Source: Chionoecetes opilio (Eukaryota > Arthropoda > Malacostraca > Decapoda > Majidae). From it: a DNA stretch of 64,000 nucleotides. The notes beneath the pieces were generated by a model. It was not told the DNA's origin and ran no database searches. It worked only from the letters and a program-made list of their open reading frames with translations. The stretch lies in the NCBI GenBank assembly GCA_016584305.1, contig JACEEZ010001805.1:209501-273500 (forward strand), in the 5' to 3' direction. Position numbers and translations under genes: made by a program. Shown one piece after another: positions 57,175 through 64,000 of this stretch (positions within the stretch are counted from its first letter, which is position 1; the number at the start of each line of letters is the position of its first letter).

Positions 57175-57500
57175 TACTCCCTATTGACCAATACTCTTCT
57201 GAAATAACTGGCGGGGCTAAACCAACCAGACCTAAACTAACCTAGCTAACTTGGGCATTGATTACATAACCTTAGCTCACTGAGGCCGGGGCTTTCGCTC
57301 ACCACCAGACCCCCCTTGTTATTTTTTTTTTTATTCCTGCCGGCGGTAAATGTGCAGTTTCAACCAATAATCTCCTGGCATAACTGGGGGACCTGCTCTT
57401 CCCCAGAACCCCCCCACTAGTTAACTAACCTAACCTGGGCATTGATTACGCAACCTTACCTCACTAGGGGGGTTTCACCCCCGCAGACCACCTTGTGTTA
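57175..57500. repeat. Two tandem copies of the CCAATACTCTCCTG repeat
   Basis: 57175-57320 and 57355-57500 each carry CCAATA(C/A)TCT, an ACTGG(C/G)GGG block, a TAACCTGGGCATTGATTAC-like segment and a CCCCC(T)AGACC end. See also 20205-20325 and 37733-37885. Confidence 0.75.
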
Positions 57501-57509
57501 TTTTTTGTA

Positions 57510-57560
57510 TGGGCTATAAATACTCCTTAGCGATGAGAACGAAACGTTCAGGATACTTAA
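57510..57560. repeat. GAACGAAACGTTCAG repeat
   Basis: Matches 38529-38562 and 58305-58335. Confidence 0.7.
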
Positions 57561-57567
57561 CGGTAAA

Positions 57568-58227
57568 ATTCTAGTGTTTGCCCATACTCTCCCACTTCCC
57601 CCAAACAAGTTTGGGGACCTGTGGGAATGCGGGGTTTTCAGGTGGGGAACAAATTATGCGTCGGAAACACGTAATTTAAGAGTTGTGTAGGGGGGGGGGG
57701 GTAAAATTCCCTAGATCTAGGGTAATTTCCTTAAATCTAGAGAAATTTGCCTAACCAAAATTAACCTAATCTAGCGGGGGGCTTGACCCACTGATAAACT
57801 AACCTAACCCAAGCTAACCTAGCTAAATCTAACCTAAGCTAACCTAACCTAACCGAATCTAACCTAACCTAACCAAATCTAACCTAACCTAACCAAATCT
57901 AACCTAACCTACCCAAATATAACCTACCCTAACCTAACCAAATCTAACCTAACCTAAACAAATTTAACCTAACCTCCTATAGCGGGGGGTTGGGGGGGTT
58001 CTCGACACTTCGGTCATCATTATGTGAGGATCGTCAGGTTCACACGTCTCTGGACTCAGAAGAAATCCAAAGAATTTTCCCTAGATCTAGGGAATTTTTA
58101 TAACACCCCTAACTCAAAAACTATGTGGTTGCGACGCATATTTTGTACCCCAGCCAAATATCCCGCATTCCCTCAGGTCCCCAAGCTTGTTTTGTAGGAG
58201 AGGGGGAGTATGGGCAAACACTAGAAT
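57568..58227. mobile_element. Long-armed MITE with AACCT telomere-like core, copy 2
   Basis: Arms of about 170 bp, beginning ATTCTAGTGTTTGCCCATAC and ending in the complement. The centre 57770-57985 is mainly AACCT/AACCTAACC and AACCAAATCT units. Same family as 37896-38488 but with a longer core. No target duplication is clear. Confidence 0.88.
57770..57985. repeat. AACCT (TTAGG) telomere-like array
   Basis: Dominated by AACCT pentamers, with AAATCT and AAGCT variants every 10-20 bp. Interstitial, inside a MITE, so it is not a chromosome end. Confidence 0.9.
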
Positions 58228-58390
58228 AATACCTACTTAACAAGCGATCGTGTATTGGTTGAAACTGCACATATACCCTGCCGGCTATTGTAGGGGTTAG
58301 AAATACTCCTTATGATGAGAATGAAACGTTCAGGATATCTAAAACCACCGATCTTGTATTGGTTTAAACTGCACATATACCAAAAAAATA
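58228..58390. repeat. Repeated TTGGTTTAAACTGCACATAT segments
   Basis: TTGGTT(G/T)AAACTGCACATATACC occurs at 58253 and 58359, separated by a GAACGTT-type segment; the same pair is at 38525-38600. Confidence 0.7.
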
Positions 58391-59440
58391 CTAGGAAATG
58401 CCTAATGCTTATATAAGGGGATGTATTGTGAACTTGAATAAATTTATCTCCCTCCACTGTTCATTGGACCACTATAATATCGTAAATTATCACTCCTATT
58501 TACTGTATTTTCATTATTAATTATAACTAGGCTCCAGTACAGTACTTAGCAGTGCATGTTAATGCATGCTGCGGGATAACATTGTAGTCTTTCGACTGTA
58601 ATCGGCAAGAATAGCATAAATTTGTCTCAAATTCGTCTCTGTTTGGGTGGCCATTGTTGTTGTCATGACGTCACACCTCGCAGAGCGCCCAAGGTCTGTG
58701 GGTTGGGCGCTCGGTAGCCACTCATGCCGCCCGCCCGAGTCGCGCACAGGCGTTTGAGAGAGAGTTTGAGCGGCTCGCACCACTCAAATTCTTCCTCTCA
58801 AACGCACCCCAGTTGAACTGATGACCAGCAGACGACGGACCACGGCTCGGTAACGTCACGGCAGGCAGCCTCCGAGCCCGGCCCTGATACAAATACACGT
58901 GAACTCAGAAAAAAATATAGTAAGGGTAATGCACTACGTACATGGGAGGGTAGCACGCGATGCTTGTTGTCTTCAACAGATTACTAGAACGTGTACAAGG
59001 GCGCGAGCGGCGTGCTGTACAGTTCAAGCATAAATATAAGTGATATGTGTTGTGTGAGGCCATTTTTTTCATGGTATTTTTTTAACGACTGTGTACAACC
59101 AAAAGCCCACTACGTTACAGCGCGTTTAGCACCAAGGAGCGTACGTGTGCGGGAGCCAGGCTGGCGTGTGGGGCGAACACATTCCTCGGCAACAGTGCAG
59201 GAGGCATGGGAGAGGCGGTAAGGAGGGGAGTTACTTTAAGTGGCAGTGTTGATGCTACCGGTGGCGGTGGTTGTGGGGTGTGATGGTGGAGGATTAGTGT
59301 GGTTACTGCGTGTAGTTGGTGGTGATGGTGGAGTAAGCGGCAGGAGTGGTACGATGAGCGTCGAGGATCAGTACCTTGAAGGATGGCTGACAACAATGAG
59401 AGGGGGGGGGGGGGGGGTTAAGGAGGCAGAGGTGGCAGTG
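58391..59440. other. No recognised gene; hairpin and G run
   Basis: A hairpin of the GCGTTTGAGAG type lies at 58750-58808. The GC-rich stretch 58640-59300 gives short frames on both strands without domains. A G run is at 59402-59417. Confidence 0.45.
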
Positions 59441-59717
59441 CATTTTTTGTCCAAGCGAGCGAAGCGACGCTTGGACACTTATTTCAGCCGAAATCAGGTG
59501 TCATATAGGCTTGTAAAATGTTTCCACGAATTCTTCTTTTTCTTCTTGTGACTACTTTTGTGGGCAACGGGTATACAGGCGTAAAGGAAGAAATTTGGCA
59601 CAAAAGGTTATATTTCGTCTCTTAACTCATTTATGCAGGAACTATTCGCTATATAAGAAACAAATAAGAGTTAATGTATGTCTAATGTATTTTTATTTAC
59701 AGATTATACGCGTAAAA
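59441..59717 (+). repeat. GAGCGAAGCGAGCTTGGAC-type repeat, copy 2
   Basis: Starts TGTCCAAGCGAGCGAAGCGA at 59449 and ends near TTATACGCGTAAAACTG (59702-59718). A reverse-complement copy of the full length lies at 61855-62131, so these two flank about 2.1 kb in inverted orientation. Confidence 0.8.
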
Positions 59718-60190
59718 CTGTTTATTTTAGGCTGTGCACTGTGCAGGCCATAAAAGTGTTGCCAAGTCAAAAGTTACAGTTTGACGAAATAGTTTTGGCT
59801 TCGAAAGGGAAAGAAAAAGGCATAAATGGGGAAAAAAGAAACCATAGAGTTCATGTTAAATATTTTTATGTGCGTGTGTGTGTGTGTGACGGGAAATATG
59901 AGTCAAAAGGGGAGTCTTAATTTCCAAATAAGGATATTTTTATCAGGGTGATCTGGCAACTGTGTGAGTTTGAGTGTGGGTTCGTGGTTGGATGTTAGCC
60001 TTGCCTTGGCTTCTCAGAGGCTCGATAATGTTAGGATATTAGTAGGATAGTGAAATTGTATTGTCTACGCGTCCTACACAATCCTCCCGGCGTCCCAGAG
60101 TCCTACAGTGCCAGGATGCGAGGTGGGAAGGATATTAGGATACCCGCGTAGGATTCTGGTGTAGGATGTTTTAAAGTTTTGTTTTGAAAT
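59718..60190. other. No recognised gene
   Basis: Frame 59678-59920 has no domain. GT run at 59872-59886. Confidence 0.4.
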
Positions 60191-61020
60191 TGTTGTGGGG
60201 GATTTTAAGGTGTTTTAGGGTGTGTGGGTGTGTTTTAGGGTGTGTAAGGGTGTTCTAGGGTGTGTGGGGGCGTAAGGGTGTGGGGGTATGTAAGGGTGAG
60301 TCAGGGTGTCAGGGTTGTGTGGGAATATGTTAGGGTGTATGTGTCAGGATGTGTGGGGTTGTGGGTGGGTGTGTAAGGATGTAAGGGTTGTATGGGGATG
60401 TTTAAGGGTTTGTGTGTGTGTTGGTTGTGTTTTAGGATGTGTTAGGTTGTGTAGGGGTGTGTTAGGGTATCCGTTGATTTGGGCCGCCAGTTGAAACAGG
60501 CCGCCTATAGTAGCATGCATACCCAGCAGACAGTATACTTTGTGGTTAAGGTTAGGTTAGGTTAGATTAGGTTAGGCTAGGTATACTTTGTGGTTAAGGT
60601 TAGGTATACTTTGTGGTTAAGGTTAGGTTAGGTATACTTTGTGGTTAAGGTTAGGTTAGGTTAGGTATACTTTGTGGTTAAGGTTAGGTTAGGTTAGGTA
60701 TACTTTGTGGTTAAGGTTAGGTTAGGTAAGGTATACTTTGTGATTAAGGTTAGGTTAGGTATACTTTGTGGTTAAGGTTAGGTTAGGTATACTTTGTGGT
60801 TAAGGTTAGGTTAGGTTTTATTAAAACCTATAAGGTTATGCATAAATGCATGCTTGGTCTGCATTTAATATAGGCGGCCTGATTCAACTGGCGGCCCGAA
60901 TCAACTGTATCCGTGTGTTAAGATATAGGTGTGTGTGGGGGGGCTGATTTTAGGGTGTGTGTATGTGTCAGGATGTGTGTAGGGTTGTGATAGTGTGTGT
61001 GGGTTTGTGGGTGGGTGTTA
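60191..61020. repeat. GTGTTTTAGGGTGTG minisatellite, split by a MITE
   Basis: Degenerate units of TAGGGTGTGTGGG/TAAGGGTGT run 60195-60470 and resume at 60910-61015. The insertion 60473-60906 interrupts it. Confidence 0.85.
60467..60912. mobile_element. MITE with GTATCC target duplication and TTAGG-rich tandem core
   Basis: The element 60473-60906 has ends GTTGATTTGGGCCGCCAGTT and the complement of GTTGATTCGGGCCGCCAGTT, with a second matching GGCCGCCTATA block. GTATCC flanks both sides (60467-60472, 60907-60912). The core has about eight 25-30 bp units of GTATACTTTGTGGTTAAGGT plus TTAGG pentamers. No coding capacity. Confidence 0.85.
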
Positions 61021-61220
61021 GGATGGAAAACAGGAAGGTTCGATGGAATACGTTTTCGACGACACCGTCGAAACTTCCAAGTCATTTGTTTACGGTGATA
61101 CACAGGCGACAGGTGTGTTGCGAGGCCGTACAGGTGTGTAGTGACAGGTGTGGTGTATGTGGTAAAGCGAGAGAGTTTAAGAGTGAGGTGTTAGCCCCCC
61201 AGTGTGTGTGTCTGACCTAA
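61021..61220. other. No recognised gene
   Basis: Short open frame 60957-61220 lies mostly in repeats. No domain. Confidence 0.4.
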
Positions 61221-61224
61221 AGAG

Positions 61225-61260
61225 CGAACGCGCAGTTCTCGTCCACTATAACGGCGTCAG
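61225..61260. repeat. Lone end of the TAATGGACGAG family
   Basis: GCGCAGTTCTCGTCCACTATAA matches the right end at 37711-37733. No partner end is near. Confidence 0.6.
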
Positions 61261-61835
61261 CCCCGTACCGCCGCGGCCACGGGTACGGCGCGGGCCACAG
61301 TGGTCCATAGAAGCTAATCTCTGGGAAGCGGGACTCTAACCTAGGATCAGCGCATCAAGGTATACCCTCGGTACGTCTCTGTAGTATTCAGCGGGAGACA
61401 CTTACGAAAACACGTCAAAATATTCCATTTACCGGCATTAAACTATGATGTCATATATTTCAGGGAGAATATTACGCTGAAAGGCTAATATGGTGGCAAT
61501 GTATCATCGTCCACCCTATATTTATCAATAGCAATATTCCTATTGTCACTAATAATTGTCACATAAATAAGGTATTTAAGGGTAAATCTCTCCTTATTTC
61601 CCATTAAATAAGTCTATATGGAAGTGAGCTAACTCTAATTTTCTCTACGTGTTAAACCACTCTCTATCTAAAAATTACATTGGAAGTGAGCTAGCTTTAA
61701 TTTTCTCTACGTGTTAAAAGAGTTTCTCTAAGGGAAAATTTCAGCTTATTTACTCTTAATATGTCTGTATATCTGGGATAATAAGTAAACATGGCCGCCC
61801 AGTGGTTCCTGAACGCTGATTGGCTGACAACGTAG
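61261..61835. other. No recognised gene; 62-bp direct duplication
   Basis: GGAAGTGAGCTA(A/G)CT(C/T)TAATTTTCTCTACGTGTTAAA occurs twice at 61620 and 61682, about 62 bp apart. Confidence 0.6.
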
Positions 61836-62300
61836 CTAGGAACTATTATGGACAATAAGCAGTTTTACGCGTATAATCTGTAAATAAAAATACATTAGAC
61901 ATACATTAACTCTTATTTGTTTCTCAGATAGTGAATAGTTCCTGCATAAATGAGTTAAGAGACGAAATATAACCTTCTGTGCCAAATTTCTTCCTTTGCG
62001 CCTGTAGCTTCCTTTCCCCCATTCGTGGAGTAAACATTTTACAAGCCTATATGACAGATTCACCAATCTATTTAGTACCAAAGAATGAATTCGGCATAAA
62101 TAGGTGTCCAAGCTCGCTTCGCTCGTCTAGATCAACATGTGGCATGTTTTCTTTAGTAATATTATTTTACTGGTTACTTTACTTTTAGTAGACACAGTAT
62201 TTTAAGGTGAGGGTATTTAAAAAGTTGACTTTAGCCTGTGCGAGCTTGGACACGTTCCACATCTTTAGTGTGGACGTTTATTTCCTAGTTAAGCAAATTT
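61836..62300 (-). repeat. GAGCGAAGCGAGCTTGGAC-type repeat, copies 3 and 3'
   Basis: 61855-62131 is the reverse complement of 59449-59717 and of the first 110 bp of 53265-53645. 62190-62300 is a plus-strand match to the right end of copy 1 (CTTTAGCCTGTGCGAGCTTGGAC). Confidence 0.8.
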
Positions 62301-62507
62301 TATTGGGCGACATTCTTTGGATATCCAGAGAGGTAGTAGGCATATCTGTTAAAATATAGTTTTTTGGCTACATCATCTTCCCTCTTTTGTATGTTATGTA
62401 TAAATATAGATCATAATTAAGCAGTAATATGAATGCACTTCTGGATCTAGCAAACACAGATATGATGAACCATTGTATCCGCAGGAAGGATTTTATGAAT
62501 AAATATC

Positions 62508-63563
62508 TTGTCGCCCAGTGGCTTAAAATTGTCCTTACTGGGCGTCAATTTTTCATCACTGCATGGGAGACATTTTGGTCGCCCAGTTATGATGTTAAAA
62601 AATACCAAGGCCATGGTATTCAAGGCCGCTGCCCCCCCGGTCTGTCCTCTACAGATACAGGGCATCAGGCTGGCTTGGACCCACGCCTTCCAGTACCTCG
62701 GAATGTGGCTTGACCGGGGCCTCCACTTCACTACTCAGGTCAAGTATCTGAGGGAGAGGGCTGAGACCAGGCTCAACGTCATGAGGGCCATGACGAGGAC
62801 ACACGCCGGGGCCACGTCATCAGTGCTGCGCCTCTTCTACATGCACACTGTGCGCGCCCTTGTAGACTACAGCGCGCCCGTGCTTGTCTCGTTATCGCTC
62901 ACTCAGCAGAGGAAGTTAGAGGTCCTTCAGAACCGAGCTTTGAGGACCCTGCTGGGGGCACCGCGCTGGGCAAACACCCGCGTCATGCAGGCGGAGGCAC
63001 GTTTGGTGCCCCTAGCCACCAGGGTTCGACAGATCGTGGCCTGTCGGGTGGCCAAGATCCTCTGCCAGGCAAGGGAGTCTGTCGCGCGGGACAGGCTGTG
63101 CAGGGTCTTGCCACAGGAGCAGCGTGACCTATCGCCGGGCAACACCTGGCTGCAGAGGGTGGCAGACGCCGCCATCCACCTCCTCCCCGGCCACACCCAC
63201 CTGCTGCTGGACGGACCTGACCGCCCCGCTGTCAACTACGTCGCTCCGCCACCGTGGCAGCCCTCTGCCGCCCAGGTGATTATCGCCACACTGCCGGCCG
63301 CGAAGGCGTTGTGCACGCGAGAGGAGCTGAGGCAGCACGCCCTGCAGGCGGTGGCGCACGCCATGTTCCCAGCAGCGTCGCCCTGCAGGCGTTGGCGCAC
63401 GCCAATGTTCCCAGCAGCGTCGCGGTCGCTATCTACTACACCGACGGCTCCGTTGACCCTGAGAGAGGCCGGACAGGTGCTGCGGTGGTTACGGGCGGTG
63501 AGGTGTTGTCCTGGAGGACACCCGACCATTGCTCCACGCTGCAGACGGAGCTGGTGGCGATAG
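62508..63563 (+). CDS. LINE RT thumb and linker (351-residue frame; real start is upstream of the window's copy)
   Basis: Residues from about 34 on are LINE: NTKAMVF, FQYLGMWLDRG (residue about 62), LRERAETRLNVM, LRLFYMHTVRALVDYSAPV, LSLTQQRKLEVLQNRALR, ARLVPLATRVRQIV. These match the C-terminal RT region of I/R1-group LINEs. The first about 33 residues come from flanking non-element sequence, so the Met at 62508 is not the true start. At 63363 the frame shifts within a 14-residue tandem duplication, so from there to 63563 the reading is wrong for RNase H. Confidence 0.75.
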   Translation: MSPSGLKLSLLGVNFSSLHGRHFGRPVMMLKNTKAMVFKAAAPPVCPLQIQGIRLAWTHAFQYLGMWLDRGLHFTTQVKYLRERAETRLNVMRAMTRTHAGATSSVLRLFYMHTVRALVDYSAPVLVSLSLTQQRKLEVLQNRALRTLLGAPRWANTRVMQAEARLVPLATRVRQIVACRVAKILCQARESVARDRLCRVLPQEQRDLSPGNTWLQRVADAAIHLLPGHTHLLLDGPDRPAVNYVAPPPWQPSAAQVIIATLPAAKALCTREELRQHALQAVAHAMFPAASPCRRWRTPMFPAASRSLSTTPTAPLTLREAGQVLRWLRAVRCCPGGHPTIAPRCRRSWWR

Positions 63564-64000
63564 AGCGCGCCCTACAGCACGCCCTGGGCCGACAGGAGGA
63601 GGTTGTGGTGATTCACACCGACTCCATGTCTGCCCTGCAGGTCCTACGGCAGCCCCGCACACCGATGGACAACGTGCAGCTCACCACCGCCATCCTGGGC
63701 CACATCCAGGGCCTCGCCGCGCAGGGGCGCTGCGTAAGGTTCAACTGGGTGCCCAGCCACATAGGCGTCCGTGGCAACGAGGCGGCCGATGAGGCGGCCC
63801 GGGAGGCCACCAGACATCCAGCGGTGGCCTTGACTGTCTTACCCAGCATCCAAGGGGCCAAGGTACTGGCCAGACGCGCTGCCATCTGTGCCGCAGAGCA
63901 ACAGTATCGCCAGCTGGTGCAGACATCGAGGCAGGCAGCCTGGCACAAACAAGCCACGAACAACAACGAGCCGTTACGCCCCGCCCAGCAGCTGTCCCGA
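62590..64000 (+). mobile_element. 5'-truncated LINE with RNase H, running off the window
   Basis: Begins within the RT thumb region (KNTKAMVF at about 62608) and contains the region after RT, then an RNase H domain, in that order. The GC content rises sharply at the start (compare AT-rich 62300-62590), consistent with an inserted 5'-truncated copy. RNase H after RT is a feature of I-group and some other LINEs. The 3' end is outside the window. Confidence 0.85.
63360..64000 (+). pseudogene. LINE RNase H domain, in a different frame from the upstream RT part
   Basis: In the frame containing 63428 the sequence reads YYTDGSVDP (63434; first catalytic Asp of TDG), then QTELVAIERAL (63544, Glu), HTDSMSALQVL (63616, Asp) and GNEAADEAA (63774, fourth acidic residue), the full D-E-D-D set. 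The frame stays open through the window end. The domain is set out of frame from the RT part by a one-base difference at about 63363. The protein would remove RNA from RNA/DNA hybrids during retrotransposition. Confidence 0.8.

Noticed and set aside
57770..57985. A chromosome end (telomere)
   Set aside because: The TTAGG-type units are degenerate, lie inside inverted-repeat arms and have unrelated sequence on both sides.

Overview
This is repeat-dense eukaryotic genomic DNA, most likely from a crustacean and probably a decapod. Three things point there: pervasive TTAGG/AACCT telomere-type pentamers (the arthropod telomere unit) dispersed inside small transposons; long CT, GA, CA and TA microsatellites; and LINE and SINE families of the kind that crowd decapod genomes. 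I found no convincing intact host gene. Nearly everything identifiable is a transposable element or its debris, and most long open frames are shadows of microsatellites, minisatellites or broken retroelements. The species call is inference.

Layout. 1-9.7 kb is purine-rich and full of homopolymer runs. It holds a badly broken LINE (endonuclease to reverse transcriptase, about 3.76-6.26 kb), a GC-rich block with many overlapping frames (6.44-8.69 kb, unidentified) and the 3' end of a second LINE copy (9.16-9.68 kb). 9.7-28 kb holds poly-C tracts, a well-bounded hAT-type element with 8-bp target duplications (10.913-12.209 kb), a 35-bp-type minisatellite (13.56-14.34 kb), a Harbinger-like inverted-repeat element (16.04-17.48 kb), several foldback elements and a decayed copy of a repeated arthropod protein family (24.4-25.7 kb).

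28.2-32.0 kb is a 5'-truncated Ty3/gypsy endogenous retrovirus on the minus strand. It reads integrase, then an F-type (baculovirus/errantivirus-like) envelope with signal peptide, furin-type site, fusion-peptide-like segment and C-terminal membrane anchor. 32.0-34.7 kb has a 380-bp direct duplication next to the window's only N, repeated GTAAGT splice-donor-like sites, a candidate TATA promoter and a small transposon with TTA target duplications. 37.1-39.7 kb and 56.0-62.3 kb are packed with inverted-repeat elements whose centres are telomere-like repeats. 41.3 and 52.8 kb carry opposite-strand copies of one tRNA-derived SINE.

LINEs on the right: the 3' end of an RT frame with an ATGTTCTT-type tail (45.3 kb, minus), a nearly full RT with a partial endonuclease (48.9-51.9 kb), an RT C-terminal fragment (54.1-54.8 kb), and a GC-rich LINE with an RNase H domain that runs off the end (62.6-64.0 kb). 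The elements do not work together as a pathway; the window is best read as a nested record of insertions.
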